Numbered from the stretch's first letter, positions 10,357-20,236 are shown. The stretch is DNA of 64,000 nucleotides from a virus (IMGVR_UViG_3300042287_000745:1-64000); one strand, 5' to 3'. Program-made: numbers and translations. The notes: generated by a model from the letters alone, not told the origin.

Positions 10357-10876
10357 TGTTTTTTGGGCAGGCACAGTTTCAGGCAAAAAGGTAGTTTCTA
10401 TCTTTAATAATCCTACGGGGCAAACGGGTAGTAATACTCCATTGAATAATCCGTTGAATAGTTTAGATCGTATATATTTTGATACTCGTTTTGAGTATTT
10501 TAATATTTTATGGAAAACTAATTTTGTGCAATCGTATTCAAACATTGAAGTAAATACCGATGAGAATAATAAAAAAGGCAAGAGCGCACCTAATTTCCCA
10601 AATCATGGAACCAATATCTACACAATAGCAAATCACAATTTTGGATTTGTTCCATGTGCAATATTATTAGATTCGGATACAAATGAAATTATAGGCGCAA
10701 ATACTTTTGTTCAAAATTTGAATAATAATTCTTTTAGATTGGCGACATTAATGATGGATAGTACAAAATTTTATATTAAAGAAAATTATTTTGTTAGATT
10801 AGAGCCTTTATCGTATGTAACTAAAAGATATACAATATTAGCGTTTAACAATATTGCTAACGTACCAACAATATAA
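10346..10876 (+). CDS. Structural protein of the fibre region, unknown
   Basis: A 176-residue protein starting inside the 3' end of the NlpC/P60 gene (11-base overlap), so it is probably translationally coupled to it. It is Asn-rich with beta-strand-like composition; one short block (IYTIANHNFGFVPCAILL) resembles parts of phage fibre or receptor-binding proteins. There is no signal peptide or membrane segment. I do not recognise a family; the location suggests a virion surface role. Confidence 0.5.
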   Translation: MSTNVFWAGTVSGKKVVSIFNNPTGQTGSNTPLNNPLNSLDRIYFDTRFEYFNILWKTNFVQSYSNIEVNTDENNKKGKSAPNFPNHGTNIYTIANHNFGFVPCAILLDSDTNEIIGANTFVQNLNNNSFRLATLMMDSTKFYIKENYFVRLEPLSYVTKRYTILAFNNIANVPTI

Positions 10877-10877
10877 T

Positions 10878-12023
10878 ATGTCTAACGTATACCTGTTAAA
10901 CGCATCACAAAATTTAGTAACACTTGGAAATGTATTTAGTACAGAAAGAAGTTATCTATATAAAAATATAGATCAATTTAATAATTCTGCAAGTTACTCT
11001 TTTACAAAAACATTACTATCTGCCGATTTGCGAGTTTATAGAGAAACTGCAACAGGTATTTCATTGACAACATATTCAGATATACAAACTCGAGAAAATT
11101 TAGGACAAGATATTCCAACAAAGGGTCCGTTTATAGAAAATTATTCCGTAAATGGTGTTTTAGATGTTAACTCATTTGTTAATCTTTTACTTATAGATAA
11201 GCCCCCTGTTAGAACTGGATTTTTTGATTTCTTCATTGGCGGTTACACTTTTTCGGGATTTATCACAAAATTAGATCAGTATATACATTACAATTGGCAG
11301 GAAGTTGCAGGAAAATATGATTATGTGGAGCAACCTACGACTTTAGGATATGGTATAGAAATAAGTAAAAATTCACTATATAGATCAGAATTACAATCCG
11401 ACGGAACTTATATAATATTCCCAACAGATTTAAATATATTCCTACAGAATTTAAATGGGAATGAGGAAATAATATCTACGTCATCTATTGCAAACCCCAA
11501 TAGTTATTTAAATGTTATACCTGGATTGCCCGGAGACACTGCAGGGTCATTACCAATTAATCTTTTTTATATCTCAACTGCAGATGCATTAAGGTATATA
11601 GCAAGCTATTCGGATTTAATATTATCATTAGGAGCAGATCCTGTTGCAGGGCAAATACATTACGCAAATGAACGTGAAGACCGCACAATAACATTTGATC
11701 CAATTGCATATCTTAACAAATATTCGGATATACGAAGTCAATATGGGTATGATACTTATAATGCAACTATACATTATATAACTATAGGATATTCCCAAGG
11801 TAGAACAATAACAGAAGCTAGTGCGGAAAATTCATTAGAAGGCGGGTTGTATGATGAACGGTCAGGGGCAATTACATTAACAAATACGAATATAATTTGG
11901 CCACTAGGAGAAACTTTGGTTGGTCAAGGGGCTGCATTAACATACAAATATAATATTAAAAATTATTTTTTTAATTCTGCACTTAATATTAATTCGAATC
12001 TACTTTACCTTGGAGTGCAGTAA
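10878..12023 (+). CDS. Virion protein with bacterial-surface-type repeats
   Basis: A 381-residue protein. The open frame extends upstream to a TTG at 10854, but ATG at 10878 follows the previous stop codon immediately. Its C-terminal part carries two related ~36-residue units, DALRYIASYSDLILSLGADP and PIAYLNKYSDIRSQYG, each ending in a HY...GR-type turn. This pattern is common in secreted RTX- and S-layer-like proteins of proteobacteria. The N-terminal two thirds are of unknown fold. Position in the fibre operon suggests a host-contact or fibre-tip protein. The stop codon overlaps the next start as TAATG. Confidence 0.55.
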   Translation: MSNVYLLNASQNLVTLGNVFSTERSYLYKNIDQFNNSASYSFTKTLLSADLRVYRETATGISLTTYSDIQTRENLGQDIPTKGPFIENYSVNGVLDVNSFVNLLLIDKPPVRTGFFDFFIGGYTFSGFITKLDQYIHYNWQEVAGKYDYVEQPTTLGYGIEISKNSLYRSELQSDGTYIIFPTDLNIFLQNLNGNEEIISTSSIANPNSYLNVIPGLPGDTAGSLPINLFYISTADALRYIASYSDLILSLGADPVAGQIHYANEREDRTITFDPIAYLNKYSDIRSQYGYDTYNATIHYITIGYSQGRTITEASAENSLEGGLYDERSGAITLTNTNIIWPLGETLVGQGAALTYKYNIKNYFFNSALNINSNLLYLGVQ

Positions 12024-12505
12024 TGGGTATTACTTTAGAAAAAGATAATTTTAGTATAACTAATAGTGCCGGCGATCTTAAGTTTTCTTTAGATAGAAGA
12101 ATGCCGCATATAATATACAACATCCCAGGCGTATTATCTATACCTACGGTATTGGGCGCTGATCCTAATGCAACATATGTCAATAGAACTGATGAATTTG
12201 TATTGATAAATAATTCTACAATCACCGATCAAAATTATTTCTTAATGCCATTTTATACTATTAACGGCGGAATCTCCGATTCAGGATCATATGTAGTTAG
12301 CGGAACAGGTTCAACAATTGTGCGTGTAATACGACAACCTAGTACAGGATTATTATTAGGATCTAGTATAATAACAACAGTTGTTGAATCGGGCGTGTTA
12401 AAAATTGTATGCAAAAATAATTTCGATAGACAAGGTTATAACACCGTAGAAGGTGATGCAATTGTAAATCTTGCGTATAGAGTCTATTATGGTAGATTTA
12501 GATAA
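12023..12505 (+). CDS. Hypothetical structural protein
   Basis: A 160-residue protein whose ATG overlaps the preceding stop codon. It appears beta-rich and Ser/Thr/Gly-rich with no enzyme motif, signal peptide or membrane segment. It lies between an adhesin-like gene and small tail or neck genes, so a virion role is likely but unproven. No family is recognised. Confidence 0.5.
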   Translation: MGITLEKDNFSITNSAGDLKFSLDRRMPHIIYNIPGVLSIPTVLGADPNATYVNRTDEFVLINNSTITDQNYFLMPFYTINGGISDSGSYVVSGTGSTIVRVIRQPSTGLLLGSSIITTVVESGVLKIVCKNNFDRQGYNTVEGDAIVNLAYRVYYGRFR

Positions 12506-12516
12506 GGAGCAATACT

Positions 12517-12735
12517 ATGAGTTTAAATATAACTAATGTTGCAGTAAATTATTTCGAAGATGTGACTAAAGTTACGGTAGAAGTTTACGAAATGCGAGGT
12601 TCTATAGAACGCCTTACTGATAAATTGTTAATAACATTACAAGGCAAATATCAGCAAATTGATGACGTTCTATTAGATATTATTGGAAAAGAAATGATAA
12701 AAAACGGTTTCGAATACGCACCAACTGTAAACTAA
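12517..12735 (+). CDS. Small hypothetical protein
   Basis: A 72-residue protein preceded by a good ribosome-binding site (AAGGAG about 8 bases before ATG). It is predicted soluble, with an N-terminal beta-like stretch and a C-terminal amphipathic helix. No family is recognised. It is the third of four short genes leading into the neck gene block. Confidence 0.5.
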   Translation: MSLNITNVAVNYFEDVTKVTVEVYEMRGSIERLTDKLLITLQGKYQQIDDVLLDIIGKEMIKNGFEYAPTVN

Positions 12736-12736
12736 A

Positions 12737-13069
12737 ATGGCAACAACAAAAAATTTAATTATTGATCAGGGCGCTACATTTACTGAATATATAGAATATT
12801 TAGATAATAGTAAAAATCCTATCTCGTTATCCGGATATACTATTTCTAGCGAAATGCGAAGATCGTATCCTGCTGCAAATTCTATAGTTTTTACCTCAGC
12901 TATTATTGATGCTGCAAACGGCAATGTTCAAGTATCTTTAGTTGCATCTGCTACTGCAAATTTAAAATCAGGCAGATATTTGTATGATGTACTTGCTACT
13001 TCAGGTAATATTGTATTAAGAATAATAGAAGGAATTGTCACGGTTAATCCGGGAGTAACACATGGCTAA
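12737..13069 (+). CDS. Small structural protein, beta-sandwich type
   Basis: A 110-residue protein of a type common in tailed phages: it begins NLIIDQGATF and continues with SGYTISSEMRRSY and SGRYLYDVLA, ending in a GIVTVNPGV strand. These motifs recall small Ig-like or baseplate upper-protein-type domains beside neck genes in T4-like phages. The last 8 bases overlap the gp13 start. Function is inferred from context. Confidence 0.55.
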   Translation: MATTKNLIIDQGATFTEYIEYLDNSKNPISLSGYTISSEMRRSYPAANSIVFTSAIIDAANGNVQVSLVASATANLKSGRYLYDVLATSGNIVLRIIEGIVTVNPGVTHG

Positions 13070-13805
13070 AGTAACATCCAGAGAAGGTCTACGAGACTAT
13101 TGCCTACGTAGGTTAGGATCACCTGTTCTTGAAATAAACGTAGATGACGATCAAGTGGAAGATAGAATTGACGATGCCTTCCAATTTTATCGTGAATATC
13201 ATTATGATGCTATAGAACGGGTATATTTAAAACATCAAATTACGCAAGAAGATAAAACTAATCAATATATTACTGTACCCGATACGGTTGTGGGCGTGCA
13301 GGAAATTTTTCCATTTACAAATAAATCAGATGGATTGAATCTTTTTAGCTTAAAATATCAAATTATGATTAACGATTTGTATAGTTTAATGTCTACGGAT
13401 TTGATTTACTATTACACTGTGAAAAGAGAAATTGAATTAATTAACCAATTACTTGTAGGGCAAAAGCCAATCAGATTTAATCGTCATATGAATAGACTTT
13501 TTATTGATATGGATTGGAGTGCTGATGTCGCCGTAGGCGAATATCTGTTAGTTGATTGTTACCGAATATTAGATCCGGAAACATATCGGGATGTGTATGA
13601 TGATAGATTCCTTAAAATGTATACTACTGCTTTGATTAAACGGCAATGGGGAGATAATCTTAAGAAGTTTTCCGGTATGCAATTACCTGGCGGAGTAACG
13701 CTTAACGGTGAAACGATTTATAATGAAGCTATGGTAGAGATCAAACAAATTGAAGATGATATACAATCCAGTTTTCAGCTACCTGTAGACTTTTTTACAG
13801 GCTAA
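13062..13805 (+). CDS. 13: gp13 neck protein (head completion)
   Basis: Neck protein that closes the packaged head and prepares it for tail joining. The N-terminus (SREGLRDYCLRRLGSPVLEI, then NVDDDQVEDRIDDAFQFY) is the conserved opening of gp13 in T4-like phages, including the following LKHQIT segment. Length of 247 residues is close to the marine homologues and a little shorter than T4 gp13. It heads the order gp13-gp14-gp15-gp16-gp17, as in T4. Confidence 0.85.
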   Translation: MAKVTSREGLRDYCLRRLGSPVLEINVDDDQVEDRIDDAFQFYREYHYDAIERVYLKHQITQEDKTNQYITVPDTVVGVQEIFPFTNKSDGLNLFSLKYQIMINDLYSLMSTDLIYYYTVKREIELINQLLVGQKPIRFNRHMNRLFIDMDWSADVAVGEYLLVDCYRILDPETYRDVYDDRFLKMYTTALIKRQWGDNLKKFSGMQLPGGVTLNGETIYNEAMVEIKQIEDDIQSSFQLPVDFFTG

Positions 13806-13811
13806 TTAATA

Positions 13812-13889
13812 ATGGAATATAATAATGTAGTGTTTATTAATAGGGTACATAGAGATGATAACACCTTGTCAATAGAAAGTCAATACTAA
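13812..13889 (+). CDS. Possible 25-residue peptide between gp13 and gp14
   Basis: A short ATG-to-TAA frame fills the 86-base gap between gp13 and gp14 and ends two bases before the gp14 start codon. There is no convincing ribosome-binding site. It could be a leader that couples translation to gp14, or chance. No similarity is recognised. Confidence 0.2.
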   Translation: MEYNNVVFINRVHRDDNTLSIESQY

Positions 13890-13891
13890 AA

Positions 13892-14632
13892 ATGGCAACA
13901 GTTAACCATTATTTTCAATCTGGTAAGAACATAGGTCGTGCCTCTGAGCAGAATATCTATGAAGATTTAATTATTGAATCGATGAAAATTTATGGATTCG
14001 AAGTCTATTATATACCACGTACTCCTAGTAACTATGATAATGTTCTAACTGAAGACCCAACTAATACTTTTGATCACGCTTACCCAATTGAGATGTATTT
14101 ACAATCTAATAATGGGTTCGAAGGTGATAGCGAATTATTAACGAAATTTGGTGTTGAGATTAGAGATTCGGCTACATTTGTTGTCGCAAGAAAACGTTGG
14201 TCAGATGTAATTGGTAGCACAGGTAATTCTATATTAACTAGACCGGCAGAAGGTGACGTAATTTATTTTCCGTTGACAAAAGGTTTTTTTGAGATACGAA
14301 AAGTCGAACATGCCGTACCATTTTATCAGGTAGGCAAATTATATGTTTACACCCTATATGGGGAATTGATGCAATATTCTAATGAAAGATTTAACACCGG
14401 TGTTGCTGAAATAGATCAATTGGCATCTGGTTATGATTTGGGTATAGATAACTTTGAAATAATTTCCGAAAGCGGAGATAGTATATTATTAGAAACTTCT
14501 GAATTAACTCCAATGGTATTAGAGGATTATACTTCGAATAAGCCAACGGTTGGTGCAGATAATGAAAAAATACGAGCAGAAAAAAATGCAGTTTTGGATT
14601 TTTCTGAACGAAATCCGTTTGGAGATCCTTAA
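13892..14632 (+). CDS. 14: gp14 neck protein
   Basis: Neck protein joining the head connector to the tail. Motifs include YFQSGKNIGRASEQNIYEDL, IIESMKIYGFEVYYIPR and SATFVVARKRW, all typical of gp14 in T4-like phages. The length of 246 residues fits the family. It lies directly between gp13 and gp15, and the gp15 start codon follows its stop without a gap. Confidence 0.85.
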   Translation: MATVNHYFQSGKNIGRASEQNIYEDLIIESMKIYGFEVYYIPRTPSNYDNVLTEDPTNTFDHAYPIEMYLQSNNGFEGDSELLTKFGVEIRDSATFVVARKRWSDVIGSTGNSILTRPAEGDVIYFPLTKGFFEIRKVEHAVPFYQVGKLYVYTLYGELMQYSNERFNTGVAEIDQLASGYDLGIDNFEIISESGDSILLETSELTPMVLEDYTSNKPTVGADNEKIRAEKNAVLDFSERNPFGDP

Positions 14633-15382
14633 ATGTTAGATCAAAGATTTTATTGGGGAACAGTTAGAAAAGCTATTGTTGCTTTTGGTAATATGTTCAA
14701 TAGTATAACCATTGAACGAAAAGATGGTAACGGTAATACTATAAATGTACAACGGGTACCGTTATCGTATTCTCCTAAACAGAAATTTTTAGCTAGAATA
14801 AATCAACAACCAACTATTGAAACAAATCAATTTCAGGTTATTTTGCCTAGAATGGGGTTTGAGTTAGTATCTTTAGATTATGATCCTAACCGAAAAGTTA
14901 GCCCGATACAACAGACAAGAGCATTAGATTCAAGTACTACAGCAAGTACACAATATGCTCCTACTCCGTATAATCTATCTATGCTGCTTTATATCTATGC
15001 AAGGAATCAAGATGATGGTTTGCAAATAATTGAACAAATATTGCCTTACTTTAATCCGGACTACAATTTAACTTTAAAGGCAATCCCAGAATTAAATATA
15101 CAAAATGACCTTCCTATCTTATTAAATACAATTGGATTTGAAGATGATTACGAAGGTGATTTTGTAACCAGACGATCTGTGATGTGGACACTTGGGTTCA
15201 CGGTTAAACTTAATTTTTATGGTCCTATTAATAAACAAGGGGTAATTAAAAAGGTTATTGCCAATACCTTTAATTCTCCAGATTTGACGAACCAACAACA
15301 AAAGATTACAGTAGAACCAGATTCCCCCACTGCAAATGTAAATGACACTTATGGTTATGTAGAAAGTTTTGAAGATTTTTAA
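14633..15382 (+). CDS. 15: gp15 tail sheath stabiliser / tail terminator
   Basis: Protein that caps the tail tube and sheath and joins the neck. Characteristic segments are MLDQRFYWGTVRKAIVAFGN, the LPRMGFELVSLDYDPNRK block, and a C-terminal VMWTLGFTVKLNFYGP. The length of 249 residues is close to T4 gp15. Start and stop abut gp14 and gp16. Confidence 0.88.
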   Translation: MLDQRFYWGTVRKAIVAFGNMFNSITIERKDGNGNTINVQRVPLSYSPKQKFLARINQQPTIETNQFQVILPRMGFELVSLDYDPNRKVSPIQQTRALDSSTTASTQYAPTPYNLSMLLYIYARNQDDGLQIIEQILPYFNPDYNLTLKAIPELNIQNDLPILLNTIGFEDDYEGDFVTRRSVMWTLGFTVKLNFYGPINKQGVIKKVIANTFNSPDLTNQQQKITVEPDSPTANVNDTYGYVESFEDF

Positions 15383-15823
15383 ATGAAAAATTTAGAGAAT
15401 TTGCACGATTTGTTTGATATAGATCCAGTTATGGAACAGACCAATGCTCTTACTACGGCACCTGTTGCGTCAAATTTAAATTCTAATAAGGAAACAGATC
15501 AAGAAGAAGATTATCAATTAGCAAGAAATACTCTTCGTACTCTTATTATACAGGGCGGAGACACTTTAGAAAATCTTATAGAACTTTCTAAAAATTCTGA
15601 AACTCCTAGACATTATGAAGTTGCCGGGCAATTTATTAAAACATTATCCGATGTATCTAAGGATTTGCTTGCATTGCAAAAACAAGTTAAAGAATTAGAC
15701 AAAGATAAACCAGCAGGACATGGGCACATCGGTACTCAGAATAATGTAGTATTTGCAGGTTCAACTGCTGAACTTATGAAATTATTGGGCAATAAAAATG
15801 ATAGTATCAGCATCGACCAGTAA
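15383..15823 (+). CDS. 16: gp16 terminase small subunit
   Basis: Small terminase subunit that recognises DNA and regulates gp17 during head-full packaging. The central helical region (ARNTLRTLIIQGGDTLENLI, then HYEVAGQFIKTLSDVSKDLL and a KQVKEL coiled-coil segment) matches gp16 of T4-like phages. At 146 residues it is near the T4 length. Its last 26 bases overlap the large subunit gene in another frame, the usual coupled arrangement. Confidence 0.82.
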   Translation: MKNLENLHDLFDIDPVMEQTNALTTAPVASNLNSNKETDQEEDYQLARNTLRTLIIQGGDTLENLIELSKNSETPRHYEVAGQFIKTLSDVSKDLLALQKQVKELDKDKPAGHGHIGTQNNVVFAGSTAELMKLLGNKNDSISIDQ

Positions 15824-17483
15824 GAAAATTTCTTATAATGGTAATCCAAATTTAAAACAAGTTGGTACCACCATATCATACACTTCCGAACAAGTATCGG
15901 AATTAATGAAGTGCATTCAAAATCCTATATATTTTATTGAAACATATTGCAAAATTGTTTCTTTAGATAAAGGATTAATTCCCTTTACTTTGTATGAATG
16001 CCAAAAAAGAAAAGTTGATCTTATTCTTAATAATCGCAAAGTTATATTAATGGAAGGTAGACAACAGGGTAAAACAATTACTTCTGCTGCATGTATTCTA
16101 TGGTATACTTTATTTCAGTCTAATAAAACGGTTGCTATTCTAGCAAATAAATCTAGCGCAGCAAGAGAAGTATTATATCGGTATGAATTGATGTATGAAT
16201 GTTTACCTATCTGGATGCAACAAGGTGTTAAGACATTCAACAAAGGCGATATTGAATTAGAAAATGGATCTAGAATTTTTACCGCTGCTACAAGTTCTTC
16301 GGGTATTCGAGGAAAATCTGTTAATTGGTTATATATTGATGAAGCGGCAATTATTCCCAATAATGTAGCTGAGGATTTTTTCACTTCTGTATATCCAGTT
16401 GTATCTGCAGGTGAAACAACAAAAATTCTTCTAACTTCCACTCCATTAGGTTATAACCATTTTTGGAAATTTTGGAATGAAGCAGAACAAGGCCTCAATG
16501 GATTTGTTCCAATGTTTATTCACTATAGCGAAATTCCTGGTAGAGATAAAAAATGGGCAGATGAACAAAGGGCTATTCTAGGTGAGCTTAAGTTTAACCA
16601 AGAAGTATTATGTAATTTCTTAGGTTCATCGAACACATTAGTTAATCCGGATACAATAGGCAGGATGTCATCTAAGCCGTACGTATATAGTAAAGATGGT
16701 TTAGATATAATTGTAGAGCCGGAAGAAGATCACGTCTATATGCTTGTGGCGGATACTTCTAGAGGCGTCGGAGGAGACCATTGCGCCTTTACGGTTATGG
16801 ATATAACAGCATACCCCTATACAGTGGTGGCAAAATATAGAAGCAATAAGATTAGTCCGCTATTATATCCTAACATTATACATAAGGTTGCTAAAGATTA
16901 CCATAAGGCATATTGTTTAATTGAGATAAACGATAACGGGCAACAAGTCGCCGACTCACTGTATACTGATCTTGAATATGAAAACGTATTCTTTGTAGGA
17001 AGTAATTCTAAATCTGGACAATATTTATCCGGTGGATTTAGTTCTGGAGCTACACTTGGAGTACGAACTACAAAATTAGTAAAAAGACTAGGCTGCACCG
17101 CTTTCAAAAGTATGGTTGAAAGTAACAAACTTTTGATACATGATACAGATATTATTGGAGAAATTTCAACCTTTATTGAAATACGTGGATTTTACAAAGC
17201 GGATGAAGGTTATCATGATGATCTTGTAATGACGTTGGTACTTTTTGCTTGGGCGTCAAATGAATCTTTCTTTAAAGATTTAACAGATACAAATCTGCGA
17301 AAAGTATTGTACGAAGAGCAATTCAAACAAATTGAAGAAAACCTTACTCCGTTTGGATTTATAGATGAGGGCCCTACTGAACGATCGGTGCCGGAAGAAG
17401 ATGTGAATGGAGATCTTTGGTTTTCGAATAGTAATGGTAAAGATATGAATAAAGTTGTGCTAAATTGGTTGGAAAAAGTCTAA
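15798..17483 (+). CDS. 17: gp17 terminase large subunit (ATPase-nuclease)
   Basis: DNA packaging motor. The ATPase domain shows a Walker A-like segment MEGRQQGKT (residues ~85-93), and Walker B LYIDEAA (~178-184). The RNase H-like nuclease domain begins near VADTSRGVGGDHCAFTV and has a later DDLVMTLVLFAW acidic pair. The length of 561 residues is slightly shorter than T4 gp17. The ATG at 15798 overlaps the gp16 reading frame by 26 bases. A late-type promoter follows the gene. Confidence 0.95.
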   Translation: MIVSASTSKKISYNGNPNLKQVGTTISYTSEQVSELMKCIQNPIYFIETYCKIVSLDKGLIPFTLYECQKRKVDLILNNRKVILMEGRQQGKTITSAACILWYTLFQSNKTVAILANKSSAAREVLYRYELMYECLPIWMQQGVKTFNKGDIELENGSRIFTAATSSSGIRGKSVNWLYIDEAAIIPNNVAEDFFTSVYPVVSAGETTKILLTSTPLGYNHFWKFWNEAEQGLNGFVPMFIHYSEIPGRDKKWADEQRAILGELKFNQEVLCNFLGSSNTLVNPDTIGRMSSKPYVYSKDGLDIIVEPEEDHVYMLVADTSRGVGGDHCAFTVMDITAYPYTVVAKYRSNKISPLLYPNIIHKVAKDYHKAYCLIEINDNGQQVADSLYTDLEYENVFFVGSNSKSGQYLSGGFSSGATLGVRTTKLVKRLGCTAFKSMVESNKLLIHDTDIIGEISTFIEIRGFYKADEGYHDDLVMTLVLFAWASNESFFKDLTDTNLRKVLYEEQFKQIEENLTPFGFIDEGPTERSVPEEDVNGDLWFSNSNGKDMNKVVLNWLEKV

Positions 17484-17494
17484 TTGTTGGTAAT

Positions 17495-17502
17495 TATAAA
17501 TA
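17495..17502 (+). promoter_or_regulatory. T4-type late promoter upstream of the sheath gene
   Basis: Exact TATAAATA box in the 71-base gap between gp17 and gp18, 52 bases before the sheath ATG, which has a good AAGGAG ribosome-binding site. The box is the known recognition sequence of gp55 RNA polymerase, and gp55 is encoded at 31687. Confidence 0.75.
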
Positions 17503-17554
17503 AATAGAAATCAAATTATAGAGAGATATCTATAAAATTATCAAGGAGAAGAAG

Positions 17555-20221
17555 ATGGCATTTCAGCTTTCACCTGGCGTTGTAGTTACCGAAGAAGATA
17601 GAACAACTGTTGTTCCCTCGGTTGCAACTACTGCGGGAGCATTTTCGGGCGCATTTCAATGGGGACCTGTTGAGCAAGTAGTAACTGTAGATTCTGAAGG
17701 AAAACTTGTAGAACAATTTGGTGTCCCAAATGATACAACTGCAGGATACTTCTTTACCGCAGCAAATTTCTTATCGTATGGAAACAATTTACAAATAACT
17801 AGAGTTGTTGATAAATCTTTAGCGCAAAATGCGGTATCGGTGCCAAATGGTACTGTTTCTGCTATCAATATTACATCAAGTGATCGTGGATTTTCTGATG
17901 TTAATAGCATCACGCTAACAATTAGTGCACCTACATCGCCATTTGGTGGTACGACAGCAACAGCAACGCCAATATTGTATTCGACGGGCAATGTTTTTGG
18001 GACGGGCATTTCTACTGCAGGCTTTGGTTATTCTGTTGCACCTACATTAGTTGTCAACGGAGACGGAGCTGGCGCTATATTAACTGCTTTATTAGGGGCA
18101 GGTCAAATCGGAGCAATTAATTTAATTAACTCTGGTAATAATTATACGACTTTATCCAATGTCGTAATACAGAATCAAGGTTCTACTAGTGCATCTGCTA
18201 ATTTAGATGTACACTTTAAATTAAAAGATATTCAAATATCTACAGCCGGTACAAATTACGGGGATGCGAATATTGTTGTATCTGGTGGTACACTTGTACC
18301 TGGTGGACAACATGCAACAATTGTTCCTGTAATAACAGGAAACGTAGTGTCGGGTTATACAATTACTAGCAGCGGCAATGGTTATTTAACTGCGCCAACT
18401 ATAACAGTAAATAGATTAGACGGCAACACCGGTGTTGATGCAGTATTAACTGCTAATTTAGGTTATGGGTATATTAATAAAATCACATTATTAAATCCTG
18501 GCGCTGGCGGGTATGCATTTGCTCCTAATGTTACACTTAATAGAAATAATACTTTAGGTGGAACTGACGCAACGGCAAATACGCGGTTAGAGGCAGAAAT
18601 TATTGATGTGGCAATTACAAATGCCGGATATGGATATACTGTTGCAAATGTATTGGTTGTTCCTGCTACGCAAGATTTGCCATATTTAACAAGTAATGCA
18701 GTTATATTAGCTCAAATAGGGTTTCAAGTTGTTGGTGCAAATATTACAAATTCGGGTAGCGGTTATGTTGCTACACCAACAGTAACAATCACTGAAAATA
18801 CAGAAGTTGCAAATGCTACGGTGACGGTAGATTATGTTTCTCCTTTAATTGAAAACAAAGATACATATATTTCTGCTTATAGCGCAGGTGGTTTAAATTA
18901 CGGTATGTTTGCTGCTAGATATCCTGGTGCAATGGGGAACAGTATAAAAGTTTCTTTAGCTGACTCTAGTACATACTCAGGATGGGCATATGCATCAGCG
19001 TTTGATTCTGCGCCAGGCACATCTGCGTTGGTTGCTGCAAAAGGTGGATCTAATGATGAAATACATGTAATTGTTATTGATGTCAGAGGAACATTTACCG
19101 GTACTCCTAATTCAGTATTAGAAAAATATTCGTTCTTATCTAAAGCATCAGATGCAAAGACATCGGATCAAGCATCAAATTACTATAAAGATGTAATTAA
19201 TGATAGATCAACATATGTTTGGGTATTAGATCATCCTAGTACAACTTTAGGTGGAACCAATTGGGGCCAAGTTGCTCAAGATACGACCTTCGGATCATTA
19301 ACAGCAAATGTCACAAATACATTAACACAGGGTGTATCTGGAGATACTGTTAGCATTGCAAATATTTTAACGGGTTATGCAATTTTCTCGAACGATGAGG
19401 CGTACGACGTTGGATTGATTCCGATGGGACCAACAACATCTTATACCGCAGTAAATTCGGTTATCGCAATTGCAGAAAGCAGAAGAGATTGCGTAGTATT
19501 TGCATCTCCTCCATATTCAGATGTGGTAAATACAACAGGACAGGCATCAAGAATAACTACATATAGAGACAATTTAACATCCTCATCTTTTGCGGTGTTA
19601 GATTCGGGATGGAAATATCAATATGATCGTTACAATGATAAATATAGATATGTTCCGTTGAATGGCGATATTGCAGGATTATCTGCTAGAACAGATTATA
19701 TTGCTGATCCTTGGTTCTCTCCTGCAGGATATAACAGAGGTGTAATTAAGAATGTTGTTAAATTAGCCTGGTCTCCATCTAAAGCAGATAGAGATACATT
19801 ATATAAAAAGGGCGTAAATCCTGTAGTAACATTCCCAGGACAAGGTACATTGTTATTCGGTGATAAAACATTGTTAGCAAGACCAAGTGCGTTTGATCGT
19901 ATTAATGTACGTAGATTGTTTATTGTTCTTGAAAAAGCAATTGCAACGGCATCAAAATTTCAGTTGTTTGAATTTAATGACGCATTTACGCGAGCACAAT
20001 TTAGAAATCTTGTAGAGCCATTCTTAAGAGATGTCCAAGGACGTAGAGGCGTTACAGACTTCAGAGTTGTTTGTGATGAAACAAACAATACTGGAGAAGT
20101 TATAGATCGCAATGAATTTGTTGCTGATATATACATTAAACCTGCTCGAGCAATCAATTTTATTCAATTGAATTTTATTGCAACAAGAACAGGCGTATCC
20201 TTCGAAGAAGTCGGCGCATAA
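17555..20221 (+). CDS. 18: gp18 contractile tail sheath protein with large repeat insertion
   Basis: Tail sheath monomer. The N-terminus (QLSPGVVVTEEDRTTVVPSV, then GAFSGAFQWGPVEQ) and C-terminus (FIVLEKAIATASKFQLFEFN, then RDVQGRRGVTDF and IKPARAINFIQLNF) are classic gp18. At 888 residues it exceeds T4 gp18 (659) by more than 200. The extra material is roughly residues 105-430: about seven units of the form ITxxGxGYxxxPTVTVxxxxGxGAxATA. They probably protrude from the sheath surface. The gene is preceded by a TATAAATA box and strong ribosome-binding site. Confidence 0.93.
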   Translation: MAFQLSPGVVVTEEDRTTVVPSVATTAGAFSGAFQWGPVEQVVTVDSEGKLVEQFGVPNDTTAGYFFTAANFLSYGNNLQITRVVDKSLAQNAVSVPNGTVSAINITSSDRGFSDVNSITLTISAPTSPFGGTTATATPILYSTGNVFGTGISTAGFGYSVAPTLVVNGDGAGAILTALLGAGQIGAINLINSGNNYTTLSNVVIQNQGSTSASANLDVHFKLKDIQISTAGTNYGDANIVVSGGTLVPGGQHATIVPVITGNVVSGYTITSSGNGYLTAPTITVNRLDGNTGVDAVLTANLGYGYINKITLLNPGAGGYAFAPNVTLNRNNTLGGTDATANTRLEAEIIDVAITNAGYGYTVANVLVVPATQDLPYLTSNAVILAQIGFQVVGANITNSGSGYVATPTVTITENTEVANATVTVDYVSPLIENKDTYISAYSAGGLNYGMFAARYPGAMGNSIKVSLADSSTYSGWAYASAFDSAPGTSALVAAKGGSNDEIHVIVIDVRGTFTGTPNSVLEKYSFLSKASDAKTSDQASNYYKDVINDRSTYVWVLDHPSTTLGGTNWGQVAQDTTFGSLTANVTNTLTQGVSGDTVSIANILTGYAIFSNDEAYDVGLIPMGPTTSYTAVNSVIAIAESRRDCVVFASPPYSDVVNTTGQASRITTYRDNLTSSSFAVLDSGWKYQYDRYNDKYRYVPLNGDIAGLSARTDYIADPWFSPAGYNRGVIKNVVKLAWSPSKADRDTLYKKGVNPVVTFPGQGTLLFGDKTLLARPSAFDRINVRRLFIVLEKAIATASKFQLFEFNDAFTRAQFRNLVEPFLRDVQGRRGVTDFRVVCDETNNTGEVIDRNEFVADIYIKPARAINFIQLNFIATRTGVSFEEVGA

Positions 20222-20236
20222 TAGGAGTAAGAAGAA

